From assembly GCF_003991425.1 (NCBI RefSeq), contig NZ_CP034346.1:3323501-3387500 (forward strand): a stretch of DNA of 64,000 nucleotides, given 5' to 3'. The stretch's first letter is position 1; the number at the start of each line of letters is the position of its first letter. Positions 9,201 through 18,438 of the stretch are shown one piece after another. Below the pieces are notes generated by a model. That model was not told the DNA's origin. It did not search any database and saw nothing but the letters and a program-made list of their open reading frames with translations. Source of the stretch: Paenibacillus lutimineralis. GTDB taxonomy: Bacteria > Bacillota > Bacilli > Paenibacillales > Paenibacillaceae. Position numbers and translations under genes: made by a program.

Positions 9201-9235
9201 AAGCAGCCGATCTGAATGATCGGCTGCTTGCTTGA
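9201..9235 (+). terminator. Terminator after azoR
   Basis: AAGCAGCCGATC (9201-9212) pairs perfectly with GATCGGCTGCTT (9218-9229) around a 5-nt loop, 9 bp after the azoreductase stop codon. Confidence 0.7.
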
Positions 9236-9282
9236 CGATATCATCTTCAAGCATTTAAGAACTGCCGAAGCACATCAATTGT

Positions 9283-9680
9283 TCACCATTCTCGCCCACG
9301 ATTGGTTTTCCAGTCATAGGGCAAAATATCTTTCAATAAAACAAATGTATTATTTTCCACCTCGACAACCGCTTCTAAATTTTCTTTTGACAGCTGACTA
9401 ATGAGCTCACGGCACCGTCCGCACGGCGGAACGGCATTCCCTTCCGAATCAGCGGCTACAAAGGCTTTTACTCGTATTCACCATGTTTCAGCATTTCCGC
9501 CACCGCTGCATGTTCCGCGCAAAATCCCATGGAACAAGCGGTGTCTATACTTATACCAGTATAGATATTGCCGTCTACCGTTTCGATGGCCGCCCCCACG
9601 CTTCCGTATGCTACATAGTCATTTAGTTCCTTTGGTGAAGCTGCTGCAGTCGCTACCTTTTTCAATTCCTTACTATTCAT
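9283..9680 (-). pseudogene. Cytidine deaminase-family gene with frameshift
   Basis: From an ATG at 9680 (AGGAGG upstream) the frame reads a cytidine-deaminase fold with the zinc-site motif CAEH, then hits TAA at about 9468-9470 after KHGEYE. The remaining half, including the second zinc motif PCGRCRE and a normal C-terminus ending at 9283, continues in another frame. One missing base in the GAG-TAAAA stretch explains it; with the base restored the product is about 132 aa, the normal family length. Either a recent inactivating mutation or a sequencing error; all catalytic residues are otherwise intact. Confidence 0.8.
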
Positions 9681-9709
9681 ATGTGTCCTCCTATGTAAAA
9701 ACTGGGATT

Positions 9710-9896
9710 CCCCGATCGTATTATTCATGCATGCTCTTTGCTCATCATATACGGCGAAAGCTCCGTGCGTTGGCAGTTTGACCGTTATCGTTCTGCCTAT
9801 CGCTGCCACTGTGATCTTATACCATTTGGCTTGCCTGCGCTATATTTCTCGTTCACAGCATAGAACTTGACGCCTTCCCGCTTCGCCCAGGACAGC
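9710..9896 (-). pseudogene. Remnant of a serine-hydrolase gene
   Basis: Minus-strand translation gives WAKREGVKFYAVNEKYS and then, in another frame, AKWYKITVAA followed by TVKLPTHGAFAVYDEQ. These match two separated C-terminal stretches of the intact serine hydrolase at 1406-3454 (WAKREGAKFYVVNQKFS; AKWYTIPTAA; TVKLPANGAFAVYDEE). The intervening part is deleted and the catalytic domain is absent. It is therefore a fossil of a paralogous or duplicated gene, now squeezed between the deaminase and a GNAT gene. Confidence 0.75.
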
Positions 9897-9903
9897 TTGT
9901 TTT

Positions 9904-10536
9904 TCATTCCACTCTCCTCCACATATAGCTCCATTCTTTCTCATTGAACAACCAATGCCACACCAGACTGTTCTCATGCGACCGGACAGTATATCCCAAC
10001 TGCTCGTACAGTTTTCGGGCGCGCTGGTTTTTGCCGGAGACATAGAGACTTAAGCGGTCCACTCCTGGCTCTTGTTGTGCAAACTGTTCCGCCCAGCGAA
10101 GCAGCAGCTTGCCAAATCCCTGGCCGCGATAATCGGGGTGAACCGCCACGTCTGCAATATAGCACTCGCCGACCTGCGGCTTATAGTCGAATAGCGATAA
10201 CCCCATCCGCATTTTGAACAAATTCCATCTTCCGAAGCGGCGAAAGCTTTGCCAGGAAGCTGGCGTTTTCTGTGGTTTTGACGCGCTGCCACTGGATTGG
10301 GGCGGCCACTTGATCGCGATGGTGCCGATGACCTTCCCCTCTTGCAAAGCGACCATCCGTCGATTTCCCGGCACATCGGGAACGTGTTCAAGCCATTGTT
10401 CGAAAAAAAGAGCCAGCTCGTCGCCGTCCATACTTGTAAGGTTCTGGAATTTTCCATGCAATAAGTGAGCCAGCAATGGGCCGACCTGTCGGTGGTAAAT
10501 CGGTTGCATCGGCTCAAGTGTGATCGGTTCCGTCAT
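9904..10536 (-). CDS. GNAT family N-acetyltransferase
   Basis: About 210 aa. The acetyl-CoA-binding motif A is clear (VAVHPDYRGQGFGKLLLRWAEQF), followed by the family's usual RLSLYVSGKNQRARKLYEQLGY. I prefer the second ATG (10536), about 7 nt from AAGGGA, over the one at 10542, which abuts it. Substrate unknown. The 3' end abuts the serine-hydrolase remnant. Confidence 0.82.
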   Translation of the reverse strand: MTEPITLEPMQPIYHRQVGPLLAHLLHGKFQNLTSMDGDELALFFEQWLEHVPDVPGNRRMVALQEGKVIGTIAIKWPPQSSGSASKPQKTPASWQSFRRFGRWNLFKMRMGLSLFDYKPQVGECYIADVAVHPDYRGQGFGKLLLRWAEQFAQQEPGVDRLSLYVSGKNQRARKLYEQLGYTVRSHENSLVWHWLFNEKEWSYMWRRVE

Positions 10537-10655
10537 CTTCATTCCCTTCTATCTCTGTTGGTTGTTGTGGGGGCACGCAATCCCAGTATAAACTCTCACA
10601 CGATGTGAAACTCAAGAGGGAAGAACAACTTAACCGTAGGAGGAAACGTCGTATG

Positions 10656-11459
10656 CTACTTGGCACCGATCGATACGCACACTTCCGTCACGAACGCTTC
10701 CTCATTGGATATCACCCATCCGTCTGTATGGTAAATTTCTATAAAAGGTCCCTGAATCGGGTACCCGCCTGCGGTTGCCCAATCATGTAAAGCGCGATAA
10801 GCGTAGCTGATACTGTCGTAACTTCCTCGATGCAAGGTGCTAATACAAGGCGATTCCCTGAAAAATCGGATTCGTGAATCGTCCGTTCCCTTCTTCCAAT
10901 CAATGGGTTGACAGATTTCCACATCGTAGAGCTCCGTATCCGCTTCCTGAACCGTATGAAAAATCGCAAAATGTTGACCACAGAGCACCGGGTTCATTTG
11001 CTTGACGGACTGCTGAAGATGATCCATGAATAGCTCTAGACCGTCTTCATTCACCGTTTCGCGAAAGCATATCGCATGAAAAGATGGGCTTGTTCCCTGA
11101 AAAACTGGATATGTTTGTACTCGGTTTATCGTCTTTTCAGCCTCGACGGCACGCTTCATTTCTTCAATCGCATTGGCATACCCCTGGGCGATTTCCTGCA
11201 ATTCGGTGATCTTCTGTTGAAAAAAGGCATTGACTACTTCCCCATCCGATTCCAGCATAAGTTTGATGTCCTCTATGGAAAAATGGTATCTGCGGAGCTT
11301 TTTGATCGTGTTTAGGATCTGAATATCGTCAGCGGAGTAGTATCGATATCCGTTTGCCTCATCTTTTTTAGGCGTCAACAACCCTTTTTCGTCATAGTAT
11401 CTCAGCATCCGTTGCGATATTTTGTTCATTATAGAGAATTCGCCGATTTTATAGCCCAA
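10656..11459 (-). CDS. MerR family regulator with GyrI-like effector domain
   Basis: 267 aa from a TTG start at 11459, chosen because AAGGAGG sits 7 nt upstream and translation then begins at the canonical MerR position (GYKIGEFSIMNKISQRMLRYYDEKGLL). The DNA-binding domain (~1-70) is followed by a helical linker and a C-terminal GyrI/BmrR-type ligand-binding domain. BmrR and BltR of Bacillus have this layout and activate drug-efflux genes on binding cationic compounds. Its target is not adjacent; the RND operon promoter at 34.8 kb has MerR-type geometry but no link is shown. Confidence 0.85.
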   Translation of the reverse strand: MGYKIGEFSIMNKISQRMLRYYDEKGLLTPKKDEANGYRYYSADDIQILNTIKKLRRYHFSIEDIKLMLESDGEVVNAFFQQKITELQEIAQGYANAIEEMKRAVEAEKTINRVQTYPVFQGTSPSFHAICFRETVNEDGLELFMDHLQQSVKQMNPVLCGQHFAIFHTVQEADTELYDVEICQPIDWKKGTDDSRIRFFRESPCISTLHRGSYDSISYAYRALHDWATAGGYPIQGPFIEIYHTDGWVISNEEAFVTEVCVSIGAK

Positions 11460-11589
11460 ATTCTCGCCTCCTTCCATTCCCAATTGAAACGGTATGGCAT
11501 TTCCCGCAAAGCATTGGCCTATAGGTCCAATGAAGTAACCACTCAAGCAATTGTTAAATCCGTATAGAAATAATAATTAATAGGTATGC

Positions 11590-12036
11590 TCACTTCGCAA
11601 GAAGAATTGCATTACTAGATGTTTTGAATCCATTTTTAATATAAAATTTTTCAGAGGGGAATCCCTTGGTAGTTGTTAAAACGATAGTGTTTATACCCTG
11701 CTTTTTAATGTCAGATTCGATAAGCTCTAGAAACTTGCTGCCCGCTCCTTGTCCTTGGAATTTTTCACTTACACAAAATTGATCAATGAAATATTCCATT
11801 CCTTTCAGATATGGCTTTTTTGCGCCTAGGCTCAATCCAACAAGTTCATCGCCTATTTTTAGAACGTAACCCATAAAATAATTGTTGTTCATGTGATTCT
11901 CAAAAAAATCTACAACTTGTTTTCTTGACTCATAGACATCATTCCAAGGTTCTTTTGAGAAAGTATCAATAAATAAATCAACACAGTCATCAAGCATGTC
12001 GTATGTTAACGAATATAGATCAACCTTTAATCCCAT
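11590..12036 (-). CDS. GNAT family N-acetyltransferase
   Basis: About 148 aa with the acetyl-CoA-binding motif (FCVSEKFQGQGAGSKFLELIESDIK) and the C-terminal FYIKNGF segment. The ATG at 12036 has GGAGG at good spacing; an upstream in-frame ATG (12084) lacks a site. A degraded second copy of the 5' half of this gene lies at about 35726-35864. Confidence 0.82.
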   Translation of the reverse strand: MGLKVDLYSLTYDMLDDCVDLFIDTFSKEPWNDVYESRKQVVDFFENHMNNNYFMGYVLKIGDELVGLSLGAKKPYLKGMEYFIDQFCVSEKFQGQGAGSKFLELIESDIKKQGINTIVLTTTKGFPSEKFYIKNGFKTSSNAILLAK

Positions 12037-12230
12037 ATATATACCTCCATCAAATTTAGCGTTTTTTGATATCTTTTGGTGCATGTTGAATTAGAACAAT
12101 AATATCATATATGTACGATCCCCCTCATTCCTTTGGATTTAATGCCATGAGACTAGATAGTTAGTTCCCATTAAGCTCCTTTCTCTCTCCGCCAACCTTA
12201 TAATAGATAATTTCACATTGCCGAAAATAA

Positions 12231-12300
12231 AAGGCAGATAGAAACGCCCGATTTCAGCTACGTTTCTTTGTTGCTGAAATCGGTGTTCTACCTGCATTAA
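12231..12300 (-). terminator. Terminator of the ABC exporter operon
   Basis: CCGATTTCAGC and GCTGAAATCGG form a strong stem extended by GCAGATAGAA/TTCTACCTGC pairing. On the minus strand it is followed by TTTTATTTT, just after the stop of the last ABC gene. Upstream (12172-12200) a short stretch resembles the 3' end of the EamA gene; apart from this 12085-12230 holds nothing clear. Confidence 0.75.
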
Positions 12301-12314
12301 TATTGACGGAAAAA

Positions 12315-14177
12315 CTATATAGCCTGTTGTACTTCAAACTGGCTGTTATACAGGTCCGCGTAGAATCCGCCTTTTTCTAGAAGCTCGACGTGATTGCCGC
12401 TTTCTATAATATCGCCATCCTTCATGACAAGAATCATATCAGCGTTGCGTATGGTCGAAAGTCTGTGTGCAATAACAAATGATGTTCTACCAACCATTAG
12501 CTTATCCATCGCTTCCTGAACTTTACGTTCCGTGCGTGTATCGACCGAGCTTGTCGCCTCATCTAGAATCAAGAGCGGTGCATTTTGGATCATGGCTCGC
12601 GCGATAGTAAGAAGCTGTTTTTGTCCTGCCGATAAGCTTGCTTGGTCATTCAATACGGTATTGTACCCATCGGGAAGCGTTCGTATAAAATGATGCAATC
12701 CCACTGCCTTACATGCGGTAATGACTTCCTCATCTGTGACGCCTTGCTTGCTGTATTTGATGTTTTCTTTGATCGTTCCCTCAAAAAGCCATGTGTCTTG
12801 CAGTACCATGCAAAATTGTTCATGTACGTTTTCTCTGGTGGTTTGATGCGTAGGTATACCGTCCATCAATATCTCGCCGCCATCCAGCTCGTAGAAACGC
12901 ATTAAAAGGTTAATCATCGTCGTTTTTCCTGCGCCTGTCGGGCCGACGATTGCGACTTTTTGCCCTGCTCTGACCATTGCTGAGAAGTCGTGGATTATCG
13001 TTTTATCCTTATCGTAGCCGAATTTAACGTGTTTAAATTCTACATCGCCTTTGACATTAGCAAGTTTTTTTGCTTTTTCACTTTCATCTGCCATTTCTTC
13101 TTCTTCGAAAAATTCAAAGACGCGCTCGCTTGCGGCAGCGGTTCTTAACATCGTTTGAGCTGCTTGGGCTAACTGCGCAAGCGGCTGCGTGAACAGGCGT
13201 ATATACAACATAAACGCAACGATTACACCAAAGGAAATAGTCCCGTTCATGGCAAGTACTGCTCCGACTACGCACACGGCTAGATAACCTAAGTTTCCAA
13301 TAAAGCTCATAATAGGCATCATTAATCCCGACAGAAATTGAGACTTCCAGCCGCTGTCATAAAGCGTTTTATTAATTCCCTCGAATATCTCTTTTGCCGC
13401 CTTGCCACCGTTATAGGCCTTAACAACATTATGTCCCGAATAAACCTCTTCAATATGGCCATTAATTTCACCAAGGCCTTCTTGTTGTGCTGTAAAATGT
13501 TTCTTTGAATTTGACATGATCACCGTCATTAACACAAAACCGATAATGGTAGAACCGATTGCGGTCAACGCCAGAATCCAGTTCGTGTAGAACATCATAA
13601 TCAGAGAGCCAACAAACATGGTTACTGCGCTGACCATTGTACCGATACTTTGATTTAACGTTTGTCCTATAGTGTCCACGTCATTCGTCGCGCGACTGAG
13701 TACGTCGCCATAGCTTGTTTTATCAAAGTATTTAAGCGGTAATTTATTGATTTTTTGAGAAATGCCGGTCCGCATATTTTTTGATATTTTGGCTGTTACT
13801 GTTGCCATAATGTAGTTTTGAACAAAGCTTAACAGCGCAGAGGACGCGTAGAAGAATACGAGTAAAATGGCTATATTCACAACGGCATCCATATCAATTG
13901 CACCTACGACAGGTTGCCCGTTGATTAGCGCGGGAAGCCCTTTGGTAATTTCATTGGTCATGTCTTTTAATTTATCCGGCCCTATGATTTGTAATACAGT
14001 ACCAACAGCCGCGATGATGAGTGCAATCACAATGACAGGCATATAATTTTTACAATATAGAATCAATTTGCCCCATGTATTTTTGAAATCTTTTGGCTTT
14101 TCGGCTGGACCATGCATACCGGGAGGTCCCCCCATTGGTCCTCTGGCGGGTCTTCTACTTTCCATTTTCTCACTCAT
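12315..14177 (-). CDS. Heterodimeric ABC exporter, subunit with canonical ATPase site
   Basis: 620 aa. An ABC-exporter membrane domain of about six helices (residues ~45-350) is fused to an ATPase domain with Walker A GPTGAGKTT, signature LSAGQ and Walker B LLILDEATS, including the catalytic glutamate. The Gly/Pro-rich N-terminus (RGPMGGPPGMHGP) is typical of this subunit in Firmicute heterodimeric pumps such as the YfiC and BmrD groups. Its ATG overlaps the stop of the partner gene (ATGA), so the two are translationally coupled. Role: multidrug or peptide export driven by ATP. Confidence 0.9.
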   Translation of the reverse strand: MSEKMESRRPARGPMGGPPGMHGPAEKPKDFKNTWGKLILYCKNYMPVIVIALIIAAVGTVLQIIGPDKLKDMTNEITKGLPALINGQPVVGAIDMDAVVNIAILLVFFYASSALLSFVQNYIMATVTAKISKNMRTGISQKINKLPLKYFDKTSYGDVLSRATNDVDTIGQTLNQSIGTMVSAVTMFVGSLIMMFYTNWILALTAIGSTIIGFVLMTVIMSNSKKHFTAQQEGLGEINGHIEEVYSGHNVVKAYNGGKAAKEIFEGINKTLYDSGWKSQFLSGLMMPIMSFIGNLGYLAVCVVGAVLAMNGTISFGVIVAFMLYIRLFTQPLAQLAQAAQTMLRTAAASERVFEFFEEEEMADESEKAKKLANVKGDVEFKHVKFGYDKDKTIIHDFSAMVRAGQKVAIVGPTGAGKTTMINLLMRFYELDGGEILMDGIPTHQTTRENVHEQFCMVLQDTWLFEGTIKENIKYSKQGVTDEEVITACKAVGLHHFIRTLPDGYNTVLNDQASLSAGQKQLLTIARAMIQNAPLLILDEATSSVDTRTERKVQEAMDKLMVGRTSFVIAHRLSTIRNADMILVMKDGDIIESGNHVELLEKGGFYADLYNSQFEVQQAI

Positions 14178-15940
14178 GATATCAATTCCTCCTCACTCAA
14201 TTGTGACATAGCGATTTCCCTGTATACATCACAGTCGCGGAGCAGCTCCTTGTGAGTTCCATTTCCCACCACTTTGCCTTCATCTAATACAATGATTTGA
14301 TCGGCGTCCATGATGGTACCAATCCGCTGAGCTACAATCATACTTGTCACACCAGCCGTTTCCTTTTTCAGCACGCTGCGTAATACACGATCTGTTTTAT
14401 AGTCAAGGGCCGAAAACGAATCATCGAAGATATATATTTCAGGTTTACGGCAGACTGCTCGAGCAATCGCGAGACGTTGTTTCTGACCACCCGATACATT
14501 TGTGCCACCTTGTGAAATCAGCGCATTGTAACCATCGTCCATCTTTTCCACAAAGTCCGCGCCCTGTGCTATCTGTACGGCTCTTTTAACTTCATCTTCA
14601 TTGTAACCGGCGCTTCCATTATCTCCATAGGCTACGTTGGAACTCACCGTTCCTTTGAACATGACTGCCTTTTGCGGCACATAGCCGATTTTATTATTAA
14701 GCGATTCAATGCTATATTCTTTTACATTCACGCCGTCAATCAGTACTTCGCCTTCAGTCACATCAAAAAAACGGGGTACAAGGTTGATAAGGGTTGATTT
14801 CCCGCTCCCGGTTGAGCCGATAAACGCGATCGTTTCACCTTGTTTTACTGTAAAACTGACATCCTCTATAACATAATCAGCCGCATCCGGGTACTTAAAG
14901 CTGACATGATTGAATGTGACCTCGCCTTTTAATCCCTGTAAGCCCTCAGTAACATGACCGTCTTTTATAGTCGGCTGCGTATCCAGCACCTCATTGACAC
15001 GTTTTGCGGAAACGCTGGCTCTCGGAAGCATAATGAATATCATGACTAGCATCAAGAAGGCCATAATGACTTGCATCGCGTAGGATGAGAAAACAACCAT
15101 ATTGGAGAAAAGCGTCAATCGGTCCGTTGCTTCAGCCGCATTGATTAGATAGGCACCAATCCAATAAATTGCAAGGCTAAGTCCGCTCATAATCATACTC
15201 ATAACCGGCATCATTACCGACATGGCACGGTTAGTGAACAAATTGGTGTAGGTAAGTTCTTCGTTAGCCTTTTCAAACTTTTGTTCCTGATAATCCTCGG
15301 CGTTATAAGCTCGAACTACGCGCAAGCCTGTAAGGTTTTCCCTAGCCACACGAGTCAAGTTGTCGGTGAGCGTCTGCATTTTTCTGAATTTCGGTAGGAC
15401 GAATACCATAATAAACGCGACCAAGACCAGCAAAATCAAAACAGCTACACCCGTCGCAAGTGTCCATTCAAATCCTTTTCCAGCAATCTTTGTAACGGCC
15501 CAGACCGCCATGATCGGTGCTTTGATGATGATTTGTAATCCCATGGTGACAAGCATCTGAATCTGCGTAATATCGTTGGTGGAACGGGTAATCAGACTCG
15601 AAGTAGAAAAGCGGTTTATTTCCTCCATTGAAAAGGATTCGACCTTGTTAAATAGCAGACTACGAAGCCTTTGCGAGAAAGACGATGCAATCCGTGCTGC
15701 AAAAAAGCCAACCAGGATAGCGGACACAAGACTCCCAAGTGCACACAGGAGCATATAACCTCCGGCTTTCCAGATTTCACTCATCTCACTATCTGACGTT
15801 TGGACAAGCTGAGTAATTTCAGCCATGTAATCCGGTAATTTCAAATCAAGCCATACTTGCACGACAATGAATACAAGACTGATAACCGCTTGTATCCATT
15901 CCTTGGGCTTGAGATACTTGAAAATTCTTATCATGTACAA
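14174..15940 (-). CDS. Heterodimeric ABC exporter, subunit with degenerate ATPase site
   Basis: 588 aa, membrane domain (~1-310) plus ATPase domain. Walker A GSTGSGKST and signature VSGGQ are standard, but Walker B reads IYIFDDSFSALD, with Asp where the catalytic Glu should be. This pairs a degenerate with a canonical site, as established for asymmetric exporters such as BmrCD and TM287/288. AGGAGG precedes the ATG. It is the first ABC gene of an operon headed by a MarR regulator. Confidence 0.9.
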   Translation of the reverse strand: MYMIRIFKYLKPKEWIQAVISLVFIVVQVWLDLKLPDYMAEITQLVQTSDSEMSEIWKAGGYMLLCALGSLVSAILVGFFAARIASSFSQRLRSLLFNKVESFSMEEINRFSTSSLITRSTNDITQIQMLVTMGLQIIIKAPIMAVWAVTKIAGKGFEWTLATGVAVLILLVLVAFIMVFVLPKFRKMQTLTDNLTRVARENLTGLRVVRAYNAEDYQEQKFEKANEELTYTNLFTNRAMSVMMPVMSMIMSGLSLAIYWIGAYLINAAEATDRLTLFSNMVVFSSYAMQVIMAFLMLVMIFIMLPRASVSAKRVNEVLDTQPTIKDGHVTEGLQGLKGEVTFNHVSFKYPDAADYVIEDVSFTVKQGETIAFIGSTGSGKSTLINLVPRFFDVTEGEVLIDGVNVKEYSIESLNNKIGYVPQKAVMFKGTVSSNVAYGDNGSAGYNEDEVKRAVQIAQGADFVEKMDDGYNALISQGGTNVSGGQKQRLAIARAVCRKPEIYIFDDSFSALDYKTDRVLRSVLKKETAGVTSMIVAQRIGTIMDADQIIVLDEGKVVGNGTHKELLRDCDVYREIAMSQLSEEELIS

Positions 15941-16024
15941 TCCTCCTGTTTGTTAATACTGCTAAAATTAAATAGTGTTAGCTTTAAGAAGAATAAAAAC
16001 GGTTACGTTCGGGGTAACCGTTGT

Positions 16025-16459
16025 TTATTTCCAATCTGTATCCTTAGATAATTCTGCAAATTTACTTGTAATACGGACAAATTCTACTGCGTCATCTTCA
16101 CCTAAAAGACTGAGCAAAGTGGCCGTATCCTCCATAAGGAATTCATGGTGTTTTTCAGCCATATCTTTTCCAGCCTGAGTAAGCCCTATTATAATCCTTC
16201 TACGGTCGTTCAAGTCAATCTGACGGGTGATTAGCCCTTTTTTCTCTAAACTGTTTAGGGTAGCAGCTATCCTTGCGGAACTAATACCCATTATTTTGCT
16301 AATTTCACTAGGTACTATTTCACCTTCATGTTGGTAGACGGATTGAAGGACAAATAACTCACCCTGCATAGATTCGGTAATTCTTTTCTGCGGTCTTAAC
16401 TTGTGAAACAAAAACATACTTTGAAGGTACTTTTCAGCTAGCTCCATGTAATTCATCAT
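16025..16459 (-). CDS. MarR family regulator of the ABC exporter
   Basis: 144 aa with the winged-helix core of MarR (IVPSEISKIMGISSARIAATLNSLEKKGLITRQIDLNDRRRIIIGLTQAG), including the DxRR wing. It lies immediately upstream of the two ABC genes on the same strand. A shared CTAACACT/AGTGTTAG motif occurs both before it and in the gap before the first ABC gene, so local repression is inferred. Confidence 0.88.
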   Translation of the reverse strand: MMNYMELAEKYLQSMFLFHKLRPQKRITESMQGELFVLQSVYQHEGEIVPSEISKIMGISSARIAATLNSLEKKGLITRQIDLNDRRRIIIGLTQAGKDMAEKHHEFLMEDTATLLSLLGEDDAVEFVRITSKFAELSKDTDWK

Positions 16460-16480
16460 CTCACCATCTTTCTGCGCTAA

Positions 16481-16513
16481 ATACTAACACTGTTAATAAT
16501 ATATGGGTGTTAG
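16481..16513 (-). promoter_or_regulatory. Candidate MarR operator
   Basis: CTAACACT at 16484-16491 is followed by GTTAATAATATATGGGTGTTAG, giving an imperfect dyad (CTAACAC...GTGTTAG) upstream of marR. The same octamer in reverse, AGTGTTAG, lies at 15974-15981 just ahead of the first ABC gene. A repressor binding both would control the gene pair. Confidence 0.5.
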
Positions 16514-16545
16514 GCAGCGTGTCAAGAGATGTTCAAGGCAAGCTT

Positions 16546-17613
16546 TTATAACGGAAATACAACGGTAAATATGCTGCCTTTACCGGATTGACTTTGAACG
16601 CTAACGCTACCACCACAAAGTTCCACTATGCGTTTTACAAGTGGAAGTCCAAGTCCGTAGCCTGTTTTGGAATGAGAAGTATCACCCTGATAAAATTTAT
16701 CGAAAATATGAGCTTTAGTCTGATCGTCCATGCCAGATCCGTCATCCCGAATAACAAACCGAATCTTGTCATTTTCATATGCAAGGGTAATATCTATAAA
16801 GCCACCTTTATTGGTAAATTTAATGGCGTTATCTAAAAGATTAAGCCATATCTGTTGTGTCAAATCTTCATTTCCGCTATAAATCACCTTATCTAAGTCC
16901 ACATTTACGGTAATCTCTTTTGCAGACCATTTGGGCTCCATTAAAACGATTGACTTTCTAATTTGTTCATCCAGCCTGAACGGGGTTTTATCCACAACAA
17001 TTCCAAGATTCTCGTATTTTGAAAGAGTAAGAACATTGGTGGACAGTGCTGCTAAACGCTCTGATTCCGTTATGATAATGTCAAGATACTCCCGTCGTTC
17101 TTCGTCTGAAAGATTATTTTCTTTGAGCAGTTTTGCAAAGCCACGTAAAGAGACGATAGGAGTTTTAAATTCATGGGAAAAGTTGTTGACAAAATCGCTT
17201 CTCAGTGTTTCAATGCTCGAAAGTTCTTGTGTCATTTTATTAAAGCTCTGTGACAATTCTTCCAATTCTCCAATGCCTTTTAGATCTACCTTAACGCTAA
17301 AGTCACCTCCAGCCACCTTATGTGTGGCATCAATTACCTTGCGGATGGGATTCAGCGCTTTTTTGCTGAGAAAGGCCGTAAGTGCAGTTCCAAGCAAAAT
17401 GCAGAGACCAAAGAGTATAAATAACGGAATAATGTGATTTCCATTGCTCCCTCTCGTTTCCGGTGCAAAATGATCCGAAAGAGAAATAACTCCAATATGC
17501 TGCAATAGGACAACACTCCCTCCGATCAGCAGAAATGTTGACACCATAACACCGAACACAAACATCACCAATGTTATAGCAAGACTCAAGCGCTTCTTAA
17601 AAAATTCTTTCAT
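16546..17613 (-). CDS. Sensor histidine kinase
   Basis: 355 aa. Two membrane helices bracket a short extracellular loop (~35-60), then a HAMP domain, the H-box (FVNNFSHEFKTPIVSLRGF), the N-box (WLNLLDNAIKFTNKG) and G-boxes (DDGSGMD, GYGLGLPLVKRI). Its ATG overlaps the stop of the response regulator gene, so the two are translated together. The short sensory loop and the divergent fused ABC transporter recall kinases that respond to antimicrobial peptides or to transporter flux; the signal is not known. Confidence 0.9.
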   Translation of the reverse strand: MKEFFKKRLSLAITLVMFVFGVMVSTFLLIGGSVVLLQHIGVISLSDHFAPETRGSNGNHIIPLFILFGLCILLGTALTAFLSKKALNPIRKVIDATHKVAGGDFSVKVDLKGIGELEELSQSFNKMTQELSSIETLRSDFVNNFSHEFKTPIVSLRGFAKLLKENNLSDEERREYLDIIITESERLAALSTNVLTLSKYENLGIVVDKTPFRLDEQIRKSIVLMEPKWSAKEITVNVDLDKVIYSGNEDLTQQIWLNLLDNAIKFTNKGGFIDITLAYENDKIRFVIRDDGSGMDDQTKAHIFDKFYQGDTSHSKTGYGLGLPLVKRIVELCGGSVSVQSQSGKGSIFTVVFPL

Positions 17614-18284
17614 GTTTTTTTAACCGCCTTATAGCCAAGACCCCGAACTGTAACAATCTCAAACTCTGACCAATCCCGAAATCTGTCCCTCAAGCGGTTT
17701 ATATGAACATTAAGTGTGTGGTCATCGGTCTCAGACTCCACTCCCCAAATCTCATCCATAAGTTGAAGACGGGTAAAAATCATATTCGGATAAGAAAGCA
17801 GCTTAAATAATAGATAGAACTCTTTTTGTGGCAGTGTAATAACCTTATCTTCACGGGATACGGTCAGCGCATCATAATCAAGTACGACCTTGTCGACTGT
17901 TAACTTGTGTTCACTGGCAATCTTTGCTCTGCGAAGAAGTGCCTTAATACGAAGTATCATCTCCTGCTCATCTACAGGTTTTGTCATATAATCATCCGTA
18001 CCAACAAGAAAACCCTTCCTTTTGTCCTTTGGCTCCTGCTTAGCTGTAACCATCAAGATGGGCAGATTCTCCCATGAAAGCCGGAGTTGCCGTGTTAACT
18101 CATAGCCGTCCATATTCGGCATCATTAAATCAAGTACTACTAAATCAAAGTGCTGCTGTTCCATTAAATGAAGTGCGATGATGCCGTCCTCCGCCCCGTA
18201 TGTTTCAAAACCGTTCTGTTTTAAAACGGCGCACATTAACTTTCTAGTGTTAGTATCATCCTCTACGACTAATATTTTCAGCAT
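17610..18284 (-). CDS. OmpR-family response regulator
   Basis: Receiver domain with the phosphoacceptor Asp in LVVLDLMMPNMDGYEL and conserved Thr/Lys (VTAK, TKPVDEQE), then an OmpR/PhoB winged helix (DDHTLNVHINRLRDRFRD, VRGLGYKAV). The ATG at 18284 has GGAGG 8 nt upstream and is preferred over the ATG at 18299. It is divergent from the fused ABC transporter and is separated from it by a large inverted repeat that it probably uses. Confidence 0.9.
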   Translation of the reverse strand: MLKILVVEDDTNTRKLMCAVLKQNGFETYGAEDGIIALHLMEQQHFDLVVLDLMMPNMDGYELTRQLRLSWENLPILMVTAKQEPKDKRKGFLVGTDDYMTKPVDEQEMILRIKALLRRAKIASEHKLTVDKVVLDYDALTVSREDKVITLPQKEFYLLFKLLSYPNMIFTRLQLMDEIWGVESETDDHTLNVHINRLRDRFRDWSEFEIVTVRGLGYKAVKKT

Positions 18285-18337
18285 ATTCAATGCCTCCATT
18301 TACCCCTTATTATTGCCAATTTAAATTTTATCTTCAA

Positions 18338-18393
18338 AAAGTAAACTGAATATCAATTGCATCGATCCACCCAATTGATTTTCAGTTTACTTT
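18338..18393. promoter_or_regulatory. Large inverted repeat between RR gene and ABC transporter
   Basis: 22-nt arms at 18338-18359 and 18372-18393 pair with one mismatch around a 12-nt spacer. Each arm contains the core AAAGTAAACTGA. It lies in the divergent promoter region. The size and symmetry suggest two response-regulator dimer sites or a hairpin in the leader. Confidence 0.65.
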
Positions 18394-18438
18394 ACACTGC
18401 TACCCTATTGGTGCGCACAAAAAAATGGAGGAATGTTT

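Noticed and set aside
12172..12200. Fragment similar to the 3' end of the EamA gene at 6711-6740
   Set aside because: Only about 28 nt with a few mismatches (coding GGE-like end); too short to call a pseudogene with confidence.
16931..17437. 168-aa plus-strand ORF
   Set aside because: Antisense to the histidine kinase gene with its clear catalytic boxes.
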